From Glossina fuscipes (taxonomy: Eukaryota; Arthropoda; Insecta; Diptera; Glossinidae), in NCBI RefSeq assembly GCF_014805625.2, contig NW_023998562.1, positions 313,305-377,304 of the forward strand: a stretch of DNA of 64,000 nucleotides, in the 5' to 3' direction. The notes below the pieces were generated by a model. That model was given only the letters and a program-made list of their open reading frames with translations. It searched no databases and had not been told where the DNA came from. Below are positions 1-11,029 of the stretch, piece after piece; positions within the stretch are counted from its first letter, which is position 1, and each line of letters opens with the position of its first letter. Made by a program: the position numbers and the translations under genes.

Positions 1-1218
1 TTGTATATTTCTCCTTTCCAGCATGGTTTTCGAAAGGGAAGATCTACGGTGACCAATCTGTTGGAGTTTACTTCTCATGTTTTCAAGGCTTTTTCTAGTG
101 GTTCTCGCACTGATGTCATTTACACTGACTTTAGCAAAGCGTTTGATATGGTTAATCATAGACTTCTTAGATTTAAACTGCAGACCTCTGGCTTTCCTCT
201 CTTCTTAGTGGAATGGTTAAGCTCTTATCTGTATGGTAGATCATTCAAGGTTTTGTTTAACCTCATTACCTCGGATGAATTCCCCGTGACTTCTGGCGTA
301 CCTCAAGGTAGCCACTTGGGACCTATTTTATTTAATTTATACATCAATGATTTGCCCTCCGTGATTAAATTCAGTGAGATTTTAATGTATGCTGATGATG
401 TGAAACTGTTTTCTTCTTTTTCCGTAGAATTGCAATCACATCATCTTCAAAGTGATTTGAACAATTTGGTTGCATGGTGCTCTCTCAATCTTCTGAAACT
501 AAATCTAAATAAATGTAAGAAGCTTTCTTTCTTGAGAAGGAAGTCGTTCAGTACTCAATACTTCATTGATTCGCACAGGTTGGAAGACGTCGATTCGTTC
601 ATAGATTTAGGCGTTCTATTCGATTATAGGTTACGTTTCAATTTGCATATTGAGTCCTCGTTAAGCAAAGCTAGGTCCGCGCTTGGTTTTATAAAGAGGT
701 GGTCCAAAGAGCTTGATGATCCTTATATTACGAAAAGGCTTTAACACGTGTTTGGTTAGACCTATACTTGAGTATGCCTCCGTTGTGTGGTCTCCTTCAT
801 ATAGGTGCTACGTAGATTCAATTGAATCTATACAAAAGCAATTCTTGCTGTTTGCCCTTAGGAATTTGGGTTGGTTCCACCCTATGAAAATAGGTTGCTT
901 CTGTTATCCTTATCGTCACTCGAGAAACGTAGATTTGTTCTTGGGGTTTCGTTCTTAATCAAATTAATAAATGGTGCAATTGACTCGCCCGCATTACTTC
1001 GTGAGATAGGCTTTAATGTCCCTAACCGTTTCTCTAGGCACTTTATGTTGATAAAGCTTAGTCAATGCAAATATAATTTTGAACTGTTTAACCCGCTCAG
1101 AGTTGTTTGTGAGAACCTAAATGATGTCTATCATCTATTCTCATTAACGGACTCTTTAAAGTCCATTAAAGCAACATTGTTTAATACGCGCGATTTACAT
1201 ATGTCGTACTTAAACTGA
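1..1218 (+). pseudogene. LINE ORF2 reverse transcriptase, 3' fragment, frameshifted
   Basis: The reading frame enters from the left window edge. It carries the fingers motif QHGFRKGRSTVTNLLEF, the palm motif A around FSKAFD, the SGVPQGSHLGPILF motif and the catalytic YADD (about residue 131). These define a non-LTR reverse transcriptase that would copy the element RNA at a nicked target. The frame breaks near position 735: copy A4 reads through the equivalent site (around 54200), while this copy has one extra base and a stop. The remainder continues in other frames to about 1218. Catalytic residues are kept, but the ORF cannot make a full protein without a frameshift. Confidence 0.85.
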
Positions 1219-1520
1219 CTTAACCTTAAATATGTCATTATGAGTCGAAAATTAATTTGTTGTTAACAATTATCGGTTGCCAAGCTTATGCATGTTTGCG
1301 ATGGCTTAGGGGTTCACTTGCAATTTGGTCCTGTATCGGTTGTGGGTGTGGCTCTATGCTAATTGTGTACATGCTTTTTTTTTCTTTCTTTTTTTTTTTC
1401 CTCCTTATTTGTTTTATTGTACTTGTACTAAGTTTTATTATTAATTAATTTTAAGATTTACTTAAGAGTCAATTGAACTCGACTGCCATTTTGTTTTAGT
1501 TGAGTTTCTTGTATAAGTGG

Positions 1521-1551
1521 AATAAATAAATAAATAAATAAATAAATAAAT
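1521..1551 (+). repeat. (TAAA)n tail of LINE A1
   Basis: About seven TAAA units close the 3' UTR of LINE A1. A4 at 54505-54535 has a similar A-rich TAAA-type tail. Confidence 0.85.
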
Positions 1552-1552
1552 T

Positions 1553-2000
1553 ACTATTTATTTTAGAGTTAGAGGGAGCGGTAACTTGTACCAACGAATT
1601 AGATTTGGAGAAAGCCAGAGGTGACGTCCCACAAGCTACGCTACGAGTAGAAGATGAGTGTCCAATAAAGCGGCACTCATCAAACCTAGACTTAATGAGC
1701 TCAAACTTTTCCCACAAGGAGCCGAGATTTCTACTCAATTCCGAGAAACCATAACGGGTCTCCGTGAAAAGTTTATAAAAGTCAATGTCCCGCTGCCTAC
1801 AGTCAGGACATGACCATCTTAAGCCTTTAGCCGGATCAGCGACTGCGTCAGCAGCACGGCCGAGAATACCGGCACACTTTGCATGACCAAAGCGCTCGCA
1901 GAGCCAACAAGAAAAGAATCTATCAGAATCCGGGCCTGATTTCGCCGGACAAGGTGTATATAAACACTCCATGTCCTGTCAAAAAGACAGTTGTTGATTA
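1553..2000 (-). pseudogene. LINE ORF1 with PHD-like zinc finger, copy A2 (5' part)
   Basis: The minus-strand frame begins with Met at 1972 and encodes a Cys/His-rich N-terminus (CLYTPCP...CWLCERFGHAKC...WSCPDC) resembling the PHD-type fingers found in ORF1 of some CR1-like LINEs. A helical segment follows, then the phrase VQVTAPSNSK, which is also present in copy A3 (about 43560-43600). The match to A3 stops exactly at the (TAAA)n tail of A1. ORF1 products bind element RNA and act as nucleic-acid chaperones. The C-terminal part is absent here and probably lies beyond the inserted A1, left of the window. Confidence 0.75.
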
Positions 2001-2586
2001 TGAAGAACAGACACACAAATCACTAAAAAAAAATCCTGAACATAAAAATTTATCAACCAATTTGTGCAAAACTTCTCTGTTAGGTTGACACTGTAACGAG
2101 AGATCACTAGCAACACAAACTCCAAACAGTAAAAAAAATAACAGAGAAAAAGAGAGAAAACAAAAAAAAAAGAGAGATTTTTATCAGAGCTCAAAATTTT
2201 TGTTTGCAAAAATCAAATGAATCAAATGAAATCGTAAAAGAAAAATATTTCTTTTACTTTGAATTCACTCACTTTATTCTCAAAGTATATTATAAAATCA
2301 CACACTATAAGGCAGAATAGCCACGAAATTCAACAAAAAATTAAAATTTTAATTGCCGACACAAAAAATATACGACTATACCGCGCGACAAAGTTGCCAG
2401 ACTAGGTAGCTTTCTCAAAGACGTTTGAGTGTCCACGTATATCACTTTAGATTTTAAATATTTTTTAAGAAATTCTTGTTTTTCTCTTCCCGCGACTAAA
2501 ACGTACTCATAATTATTCAAGGGAGATAGTATGTCACCTAAGCAGGTATAGTCATAACCCTAGTCGAGGCAATGTTTGTTGTTTCA
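2001..2586. other. LINE A2 5' flank / AT-rich spacer
   Basis: No supported gene. The part nearest 2000 is probably the 5' UTR of LINE copy A2; the element's 5' end cannot be placed from sequence alone. Confidence 0.4.
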
Positions 2587-2756
2587 AAGGAGCTAGTGGA
2601 GTGTATGCACATAGTATCCCTACAATTATTCGCTTATCCTTAAGAAGTTGGTGGATTGTATGCACATAGTATCCCTACAATTATTCGCTTATCCTTAAGA
2701 AGTTAGTGGAGTGTATGCACATAGTACCCCTACAATTATTCGCTTATCCTTAGGAA
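2587..2756. repeat. Minisatellite, 55-bp unit, 3 copies
   Basis: Three near-identical units repeat with period 55 (TGCACATAGTA begins at 2606, 2661 and 2716). Each carries TATGCACATAGTATCCC followed by ACAATTATTCGCTTATCC. Only a few substitutions separate the copies, so the expansion is recent. It lies just outside the recognisable Polinton ORFs. Confidence 0.9.
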
Positions 2757-2875
2757 TATGCAACTGCTCCAAAAGCTTTCCCGAGGCATCTGATTATTCA
2801 TGTTGTACAAGTTATTTCTGAATATGTTTTATGTTATCTGAAGATTTTCGGGCAATGGGTCATTGTAATCCAAAT

Positions 2876-3124
2876 TTAGACGCCACAATTTTTAGCACCA
2901 TCCCACCATTTTAAACCATGAATAAATTTGGCACAAAAATGATTTTGATCCTTAGTTTTCTCATTTAATTCCTTTTCACCGAACGGTGGTCTATATAAAA
3001 AGTAGTTAGCCACAACAGAACTTGAACCCATACATGCTAGCTCTTTAATAAAAATTTGTTTCTGATTTCCATGACAATACTGGAAATCAATAAGAGCGAA
3101 CATACTTTTAGTTACGCTGGACAT
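2876..3124 (-). pseudogene. Uncharacterised short ORF beside Polinton genes
   Basis: An 82-residue minus-strand frame with FALIDFQYCHGNQKQIFIKE and YFLYRPPFGEKEL. The style (FIxKELA, then a YFLxxPP stretch) resembles uncharacterised proteins scattered through arthropod genomes; I cannot name the family. It is either a small accessory gene of the Polinton or the N-terminal remnant of a longer protein. Its head-to-head position about 90 bp from the ORF at 3217 would allow a shared promoter region. Confidence 0.4.
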
Positions 3125-3216
3125 GGTTTGATGAGTTACTGATAAATACTGAGCTGATTTTATATAATCTTTAAGTTTATATTCTAAAAGATTTCATATC
3201 ACTTTCAGTACTAGTT

Positions 3217-3555
3217 GTGTCGTCTCAATTAATAGATCACCTATTGCCAAGTGCTCAGAAAACTCCGCATTTACCAAAAAGAAATCAAGACCATCAACTA
3301 ATATTTGGTTTGGAATATTTCTTCGGTTTAAAAACTAAAACCAAATGTGGTTTTCCACTCTCAAGAAAACCAATTTTATGGTTGCAAGATAATAAACGTA
3401 ATTTTATTGGTTTCACCCGGGATCAATGGATTCATTTAATGGCCTACGAGGAATACATACAACTAAGATTGGATCAAACAGACTTTACAGAACCTGAGAG
3501 CATTCTAGATCATCCAACTCTAGACAACATTAGGTGTAATATTCAATATAATTGA
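3217..3555 (+). pseudogene. Polinton-associated hypothetical ORF, probably broken
   Basis: A plus-strand frame of about 112 residues beginning at a non-ATG codon, with GFTRDQWIHLMAYEEYI and a hydrophilic C-terminus. Coding-like segments continue after its stop (3600-3900) in shifted frames toward the integrase, including a frame at 3729-3914. This suggests one longer protein broken by indels. No enzymatic motif is visible. Its position in front of the integrase points to the same element. Function unknown. Confidence 0.4.
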
Positions 3556-3910
3556 GATGGACAATGTCTTTTGATTATTAAACAAAGAGGGCATAGAATA
3601 AAATTTGATGCTAAAACGTGGAGATTAATAACTCGCGTTGGAATTTTTTTTATCAATATTCCTATGCTGGAATACTACATTAAAGCAAATCTCGTTCTTT
3701 TATTACAGTTCTTTTTTTTCCAAAGTGCGTGGAATTAAATAAGACTGATGTTCAATTGGCTGATATTTCCATATCCATCGACCCTGATATTGAGATTGAT
3801 TTGTTAAGATTATGTTATAAATTTTCTCGGAAGATGTCAATCAAGATCAGGCAGCATATTAAGATTTATAACCTACATTTGAGAATGATAAAAAAAAAAA
3901 TGTGTAAAAA

Positions 3911-4285
3911 ATGAGTAAAATTCAAGTTGTTAATGAGATTCACAAACCAGTCAGGAAAAATTTTGTTCGAAGGCGATTCATTCAAAAAGAAATTAATGAT
4001 ACATGGCAAATAGGTTTAGTTGAGTTAATTCCATTTCATAAACTAAACAATGGATATAAATACCTTTTGGTTGGAATTGATGTATTTTCTAAATATGCTT
4101 TCGCGGCACCAGTAAAATCTAAAAGTTCTTCAAACATAGTTAAAGCTATGAAACAGGTATTGGAAAGAAGAAATACATCTCCAAGAAATATTCAAACAGA
4201 TCAGGCAAAGGAATTTTTCAATAAAGATTTTAAAAGTTTGATGAAATATTATCAAATTATTATTATTATTAGCATTAAAATGTAA
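3911..4285 (+). pseudogene. Polinton integrase (rve fold), truncated, first Asp lost
   Basis: A 124-residue fragment of a retroviral-type DDE integrase, which would insert element DNA into the chromosome. The start of the rve domain is clear: DTWQIGLVELIPF, then YKYLLVGIDVFSKYAFAAPV, then NIQTDQAKEFFN containing the second catalytic Asp. At the usual position of the first catalytic Asp (normally a xDLVxM-type motif after the Trp) this copy reads IGL, so that Asp appears to be Gly. The frame ends in an ATT-repeat tract before the third acidic residue and the chromodomain. It is inactive on both counts. Confidence 0.8.
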
Positions 4286-4439
4286 ATAAAATGGAAACCG
4301 AAAAAATTGCATTGCGCATTAATTTTTACATTTTTTCTTGCATACATATTAATTAAATTTCATTTTTTAATTATTTTACATTTATTCATATATACATAGT
4401 ATTTACACATCGTTATTTACGCATATATTTAATTACCTG

Positions 4440-7400
4440 TTTTATAATTTCCCCACGCCAGTGTGGAAATTTTATCGTCTAAAACACATCGCTTATCATC
4501 TAAATAATCTAACGCTATTTTTTTGCAGATCTCTGTATGCAATCTATGATATCTGCTTCTTATAATTCTCCGTTCACCATAAAAAGATTTTCTATTTATA
4601 ATGCACTGTTTATAATCACTGTATATTAATTTATCGGTTACACATTTTTTTATCCCCTTAATTTTTTCACTTCCTTTTCTTTATTGTTGCTTTCATTGAC
4701 TATGTATGCACACGCTTTGGCTTTTAAGCCTGCAAACTTTGTCATGATTCTCCCGGCATTCTCGTCTTTCATCAAACGTAATACTTGTTTTGTTATTATG
4801 TATATTGCCGGGTAGGTAATCTGATGTGTCAAATTTATTAGGATTATTTTTAATAATGTCATATATATTACCATCAGACGCTAATATAAATGGATCTGTA
4901 TCCATATATATAATCTTTATTGCTTCACTCTGGTTAAGTAAAACGTTATAATAAAAATCATACATCAACCACTTAGAGAGTTCTAACACAGTTACCCCCA
5001 CATCTATCGGTTTATCGTGAATAATTTCCAATTTACTTAGTTCAACTCCATATAACCCATTATCGAATATTTCGAAGCCCTTGCAGTTAGGTTTGGCTAT
5101 GAGAGCTCTACATCCTTCAGAATTCCTTCTGTTTTCATAACTGTTTACTCAGCGAACGTCCCGACGATTTTCAACATTTTCCATGGTTTTCCCATACACA
5201 GCATTATTCATTAGGTTATATAAGTTCTCCTCAAATTCATTATTGGCAACTTTAAACTAATGTAGGGCACTAACCAAGCCCTTTAACTAAATTTTAGTAT
5301 TCTATGAATACATTTTAATTGCAAATGAATCTTATAATTCATTTTATGAGTTAAATCTGCTATGAGTTTTTTATACTTACCAGCAGGAGTAATTATATTG
5401 TCTGCACAGAAAGGTAGGATAATTTAGGTCAACTTCCAAAATGTAACCACCACTTCCCTCGATATCAATGGAGTAAATATCAAAATCTTTTAGTTCACTT
5501 TCGCTTAAAAATTGGAAGTTTGCATATGGAAGTTTTTGAGACATGGCCCATCCATATAGACCAAATAATTTTCAGACTTGCTTTCATCATAATTTTCATT
5601 AACCTTATTATTTGACTCGGACAACCTTTGGGTGCATTGAGTAATACCACCTCGAATACTAGTTCTTAAAAACGTATGAATTTCAGGATCCACAATTAGT
5701 TCCATTTCAACTTTAGTATATTTCACCATGGCATCCCAAGAAAGAGATGGTGCTGTAACATAATTGCAAGGATCTAGTTTATATATTTGTAAACATAAGA
5801 TGCTGAGATTCTCGAAAACATCGGTTAGTATTAATACATCGCTTTCGAGATATAGAACCATATAATCTTTAAGGGTCTGACAGTTGAATGCGTCCCACGA
5901 AATTGTAGTCAGCCTCACTACATTCGCGATCGGACAAATAATTATAGAAGCACTCTCGGCTTTGTAAAATTGGATCGCCAAGCTTTTTAAAACCACATTA
6001 AGAAGCTTACATAATCGTTCGGAAAGACACCCTTACGACTCATTAACGCAAATTTTTCCAGATTCTTAAATGCTTTCTTTAACACTTTAAACTGACTGGG
6101 CTGCAAATATTTGGCCAATTTCTCTAAACTAGAGTTTAAGAATCGATTAGAATCCACAAAATTCATTAAATATTTTACCTTATTCCCTTCCATTACTCTC
6201 TTCGTAATTGATATATACAATTCCTTGTTACAAGGTATAATCCACAAATTAGACCCTAACTGCGTGATAAAGAGATGAATATCATATCTACACAAATTAT
6301 GAAAGATAACAGGAAAGAAGGGTAGCTTAAATTGAAGAGATTTCCTACATTCCCTATGAATGAACCCCACAAATTCCCCTGTAAAATAATTATAGTACTT
6401 ATCTTTATATCCTAAAATTATTTCCTCACAGGCGTAGCATTCAGTGTTTTCCATCTCTGTTGGTTGCTCATTTTGCAATAGTTCTTTAGGACATACGGAA
6501 TTCTTCCAGTGCAACTGATACGCTGCATATGACCAAGAAATTCAGCTATGCAGGTTTCTCCTAATAAAAATAAGAAATAAATAACCAGATTCAATTAGTT
6601 ACTTAAATGAAAAACAAAAACATTTGATATATACTCACCAACAAAAGTATACTGTTCATTACACTGTTCGTTATAAACATAACATAACATTAGAGACATA
6701 ACATAATAAGAGACTGCACACGCTTCATGCTGTTGCATTGTCCTCGTCCCTTCGCTCCTGTTAAGAACTTCTATGGGCTTCAGCACAGCCTCTATATCAG
6801 CATATATGATTATTGGTGGCGACAACTTCTTCTCCATATTTTTGAATTTGGTTACTGTTCCCGCTGATGGAAATACACTTTTCACTTTGGTGCAACCTTC
6901 CTTATGGCGGGTTTCAGTCATGGTGTAAAACGTTTGGCACAAATTACAAAACTGTCCTGATGTATGGCTTCGTGTGTATTGTGTTTTTACCAATCTCTGC
7001 ATGTTGGTAATAAGACAATAATGATATTGCTTAGTCGTTTCGTTATAAACAGTTCGCAAGTTGATATGCAAACTTTTTGGTTCCTTTGTGACTCTTGCCG
7101 GACCAACCACTTTCCATGTAGCCTTGGAACATAGCAATTCATATGTATTTATGCTGAAGTCTTTGTTATTCTGCTCAAACCGATTCATGTTGCAGTTGGT
7201 TATAGGAAATTTTAATCCAGAAAAATCAATCCGAATATTTCGAAATTTAATGACTATCTCGCGAATACTTCCGATTTTATAATAGCTCGTGTGAGCTAAT
7301 CTGTGTAATTCTTCTCCCAACGGTTTGTCGAACTTGTAAGCGATAGCCGCTAATATGCACCATTTGAAACAGTAGACATCAGCATTTTTCACATTAATTA

Positions 7401-7929
7401 TAGCCTTTTTAATGAATATACTAATTGGCAATGGTACATGTGAACCCACACGAATGGATTCATACTTGCAAATGGTTAATTCAAAGAATTTAAATTCTGC
7501 TATCGCCCAACCGCTATATCGCTCCTGGTATTCTTCAGTTGCTCTTTTAGGCTCACTAAAAAGCTCGTCAATCTTATCGTCAACTTCACTGTTTTCTCTT
7601 GCAGCAACGAATTTTGTTGAGAAGTGTTTCAGTGTTATCACCATTTCTGTATCGAAGCCCTTCACGTAATCTACAAAAAACCTCAAGTTGAACTTTACAG
7701 AGCCAAATTCATCTAATTTGGTTTGAATTTGCTCGTGTATAAATGTGCGGATATCATCCAAAAATGTGTTTATTATAATCTCATCCCTCGAGTCGCTGAC
7801 GATTTTATATTGTATCACATTTTCCGATGTCGGCGGAGATGTGATGAACACATTTTCTTTTAAGAGCATAGCTGCCTTCTCTTTGTGCTTGTTGGTCCTC
7901 AAATGTTTTTTGTACTTTGTCTGCATCAC
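4440..7929 (-). pseudogene. Polinton protein-primed DNA polymerase B, multiply broken
   Basis: This would replicate the element from a protein primer. It reads right to left in several frames (7929-6595, 6514-5987, 5996-5505, 5031-4693, 4874-4650, with C-terminal coding to about 4440). In order: a half C2H2 finger (KHLRTNKH); an N-terminal region; Exo I with YADIEAVL; Exo II FHNLCRYDIHLF; Exo III YLESDVLILTD; a weak motif A (YLVYMDG, then disrupted); a region like motif B (VLELSKWLMYDFYYN); and motif C, YMDTDPFIL, where the usual Ser after DTD is Pro. Frame changes near 6550, 5990, 5500-5030 and 4700 show it is dead. A gap between 5500 and 5030 holds only weakly readable sequence. Confidence 0.85.
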
Positions 7930-7990
7930 CGAAAATTAGCAGGGCTCGCAATACACCTCACTGGCAGAAACTTTCTTCTTGGGGTTAGCT

Positions 7991-8293
7991 TCAAACGCTG
8001 CTTGTGGACGGTTCGCCATTCATACTGGAAGTAGGAAGCTGGTTTTCTTTAAATGCTGTTTCACAGCCTGCCACGAACTCTTTGCATAAACGAGTATGGA
8101 GTAACTCATGTTCGATTACAATCACACCGCAGAAATTACACCTTGTTTGCCGGTCGCCAATTTTTCCTTCGTCCAAGGAATCAGCTTGCTGCAAACCTAG
8201 CTGACAAGCTCTTGCAAATTCTGGGCAGTAATGCTCCAGTAAATACTCAACTGTCTCATGGCAAAAAGTGCACTTATGTGTGTTAGGCTCCAT
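7991..8293 (-). pseudogene. Zinc-binding N-terminal ORF upstream of PolB
   Basis: A 100-residue minus-strand frame with two CxxC...HxxxxC-type knuckles: CTFCHETVEYLLEHYCPEF and CNFCGVIVIEHELLHTRLC. It sits 62 bp upstream of the polymerase frame. The intervening DNA encodes YCEPC, which would complete the C2H2 finger whose His pair lies at the start of the next frame, so the two frames were probably one protein split by a frameshift and a stop. The fingers may bind DNA or the terminal protein; that is inference. Confidence 0.6.
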
Positions 8294-8679
8294 TTAAAAT
8301 TTTTCTATTTTTTATTTAAAGTAATTAACTCACTAACCGATTTGGCGGTTGTAGTATTTTTGAAAATAACCAAGGAGAAAACTCTGCTTATATAGGATAG
8401 AAATGTTGGTGAACTTACCTTCAAGCGTTATCTGTAAAATTCCATCTGTCTTTTATTTTTCTCTATAAATACTTTTAAGTGTGGTCATAAATACCGTTTG
8501 ACCTTTTTCTTTTTATCATTTATAATGCACCATAATAGTAGTTCTTTTTCCATTCTCAGCGGGGTATTTATACAAATGGAAATAGTGATAATAAAAAATA
8601 CAAATTAGGAAGGATCATGAGACGTGTGAGTGTTCAGAAATGCGATATGGTGAAATAGTCGCATTACCCAGAGTGCACT
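8294..8679. other. AT-rich spacer right of Polinton ORFs
   Basis: No coding or repeat structure that I can support. Possibly residual Polinton DNA. Confidence 0.3.
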
Positions 8680-9105
8680 TTATTTTTTCTTCGTGCAAAT
8701 TTGTGGAGACATGTGTATGCACGGCCGTGTCCCTCTTTTTATAATTTTTTTCATCAGAATCATAAAAAATGTATGTCCTTGAAGGATTTCTTTTTCGTTT
8801 GGTCATTAAGATGTGCGTAATGAAGAGAAGCGTTGGTGGGAATTTGTATAGACATGTGCATGGACGATCGTGTTTCCTGTCTTGTATGTTTTTAAATCTG
8901 AATCGAAGGTAATGTATGTCCTTGAAGGAATCCTTTTTGGTGTGGTCATTAAGATGCGTGTAATGAAGAGAAGTGCTCGTGTGAATTAGTGTAGGCATGT
9001 GCATGCACGATCGTGTTTCTTTGTTCATCTAGTTTTGTAATGCGAATCATGAAGAAGTCATGGTCTTGGAGGAATGGGTTTTCGTTTATTGAGGGGGATG
9101 TATGC
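8680..9105. repeat. Minisatellite/satellite-like array, 143-bp unit, about 3 copies
   Basis: The phrase GTATGTCCTTGAAGGA starts at 8771 and 8914, and a diverged version at about 9057, giving a constant period of 143 bp. Each unit also carries an ACATGTGxATGxACGxxCGTGT block, and the first two also share TCATTAAGATG followed by TAATGAAGAGAAG. Divergence increases toward the right end. Reading frames through it are repeat artefacts. Confidence 0.85.
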
Positions 9106-10059
9106 AACAGAGGTGAGATGAATGGAAGGTAATTGTTTGGTAGCGTGATATGAGGGAGTATAATTGGGAAGGAAGGCATGTGATGAAATGTGATCCTCCG
9201 CGTAGGAAGGAAGAATCAGCGTTGTAAGGGGAAGCGGAGTTACATGTGGAATTGTTAGTAGGTGTGAGGGATGGTATTGTGTGTGGGTGTGTGTGTGTGT
9301 GAGCGGCGAGGGGTTATTGTATGTCGGTGAGCATGCGTGATGGGTGAACATGATACGTATCTGTCATTATCACAATTACATAAGATTTTAAAGTTTTTTC
9401 TATAACGTTGAAATAAACTTGTGCCTGAGTTTGCTTACCTCTGCTTACCCACTGCTACTGTTTCTATTCATCTTGAGAAAGGTTTTGATGTTTAACTCTG
9501 GTTAGTTTTGACATGTTTAAGAATGTTAAATAATGTTTAAGAATATTTAATAATGTTTAATAAGGTTTTGATGTTTAACTCTGCTTAATTTTCTTTCTGT
9601 AATGAGTAATCAAAACACGTGTTGCCGTCTGCCATTTAAACTTCACTTATCTATTCACTGTACCACGAAACCAACAACGAAATGGACGGACTGTTTCAAA
9701 GACTCAAGCCATGCAGTTCTGATTCTTGGTTGGAACGGCATTTCGGTTGCCTTTAAATAAACAAATATACATTTTTTTAGAGAAAAAATAATTTAATAAG
9801 AAAATTTCATAGACAATTAAAAAAGGAAATCATAAATTCATGCACTTAGTGGGGTCACATTGAATCCTAAATGCTTTATGATAAAAAGAAATTGAAAAAT
9901 ATTTTTTTTTGTATACAAATATATAAAACAAATGATAATTTTTATTAAACCATAAAGAAAAAATAAAAGTAACAAAAAGCAGGACGCTTTTATTAAAAAT
10001 TAATTCAATATGAAAAAATTTTTTGTTTGAGGAGGGGGTTAGATTGGAAGTGTCGTCGG
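9106..10059. other. Gene-free spacer with GT tract
   Basis: G/T-skewed DNA to about 9360 including a short (GT)n run at 9284-9301, then AT-rich sequence. A short direct repeat (TAATGTTTAAGAATATTTAAT type) lies near 9520-9560. No gene seen. Confidence 0.4.
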
Positions 10060-10510
10060 ACCCAATTTCACGGGTCTCTATATAAAATCATGAGCCGGTG
10101 GGAAGCATAAATAGGGCAGTTTATAGAATTGCCCTGGGCGTAAAACCAGCCCTTCCGGTAAGTAAGTTTCGCTCGCCCATCTGTCCTCATAAGTTTTTTA
10201 GCAGGTGTATTTCGTTTGGGTAAACGTCTTTGGAGTGCCTGTCAGATAAAAATTAAAGCCACCAATACTTTCGAACTATCTGGCTTATCAATGACAGGTC
10301 CGTTCATCTGTTTACAGCCTCCAAGCTTCGACTTCGATCTGACAATCTCTACACACAACTAAGACGTACGTAAGATATTAAGAGTCTTTAAAGTCGTCTA
10401 TATTTCTGTGCAGTCTTGAGACGGCCGTTAACGAAATTATTTGATATTTCGCTGATGAATGGATACTTTTCTCTTTTGCAGAAATGTAGGAAAACAAGTA
10501 GGCGTTGGTT
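10060..10510 (+). promoter_or_regulatory. TATA box followed by 5' splice donor and acceptor (LTR or noncoding promoter?)
   Basis: A strong TATA (CTATATAAAAT at about 10077) is followed by a small hairpin (GGGCA...TGCCC, about 10113-10133), a consensus donor CCGGTAAGTAAG at about 10157, and a consensus acceptor CTCTTTTGCAG ending near 10490. The layout mirrors 14270-14593, including the same TCTTTTGCAGAA acceptor. It could be the promoter and leader of an LTR retroelement or of a noncoding transcript; no protein start is visible before the gap at 10529. Confidence 0.35.
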
Positions 10511-10528
10511 TTATTTTTTTTGGGATGT

Positions 10529-10538
10529 NNNNNNNNNN
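10529..10538. other. Assembly gap (10 N)
   Basis: A run of exactly ten N, a common placeholder for a gap of unknown size. Confidence 0.99.
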
Positions 10539-11029
10539 TCACTATACACTCACTTACACATTAAAAATTTATAAAGATTCTATAGCGCAAAATCATTTTC
10601 ATGAACCCGCCAATTGCGGCGAGCTAGTTAGATAAAGTTTAGAGCCCTTTGAGCTGCTTTGCATGCTACAGAAAGATAGCTATATCAATACGCACTACTT
10701 ATAAGCGGTAGTTGTCAACGCATTATAAATTATAGGGGACATTCCGATGATATTCGAAAGTCTGATTACTAAACAGTTACCTAGATCTATTACATCAATA
10801 CTCCATTTCAATTGCTTCTCAATATTCAAATCATTCTTTCAACTGTAAACTGACATAACCTACACGGTAAGCAAGAGATAATTAATTTCACTTTTTAACC
10901 CCTTACCTGTTTCTTATCCTTGTGTTTTATTTGCTGCGTGGAACGTACAGTGATCGAATGCAGAAAGTTTTATTTAACTAGCGCCTCTACATCCTAATTC
11001 ACGTAACCCTGGAGAATCGCAAGTTAGCC
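10539..11029. other. Gene-free spacer
   Basis: No supported feature between the gap and the LINE relic. Confidence 0.4.

Larger units (their letters stand above)
1..1551 (+). mobile_element. CR1/Jockey-type LINE, copy A1 (3' part)
   Basis: This is the 3' part of a non-LTR retrotransposon whose 5' part lies outside the window. It holds the reverse transcriptase core, a C-terminal thumb-like region and a short 3' UTR, and it ends in a (TAAA)n tail at about 1521-1551, as expected for target-primed insertion. The same family recurs at 1553-2000 (minus), 17200-17645 (minus), 40080-43795 (minus) and 52338-54535 (plus). An opposite-strand 5' piece of the same family begins immediately after the tail, so A1 probably landed inside an older copy. 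The superfamily assignment rests on motif style only; a search against Repbase or Dfam would settle it. Confidence 0.9.
2876..8293. mobile_element. Polinton/Maverick remnant
   Basis: Within 5.4 kb there is a retroviral-type integrase on the plus strand, a protein-primed family B DNA polymerase on the minus strand, a zinc-binding ORF upstream of the polymerase and two uncharacterised ORFs. Integrase plus protein-primed PolB is the defining pair of Polinton/Maverick elements, large self-synthesising DNA transposons related to viruses. Complete elements are usually 15-20 kb and add capsid, protease and packaging ATPase genes; I see none of these. Every large ORF is interrupted. Terminal inverted repeats were not found, so the stated limits are only those of the recognisable ORFs. 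Confidence 0.85.

Noticed and set aside
8615..9351. Three overlapping minus-strand frames rich in His/Thr/Ser
   Set aside because: They follow the 143-bp tandem unit and a GT tract; repeat artefacts.
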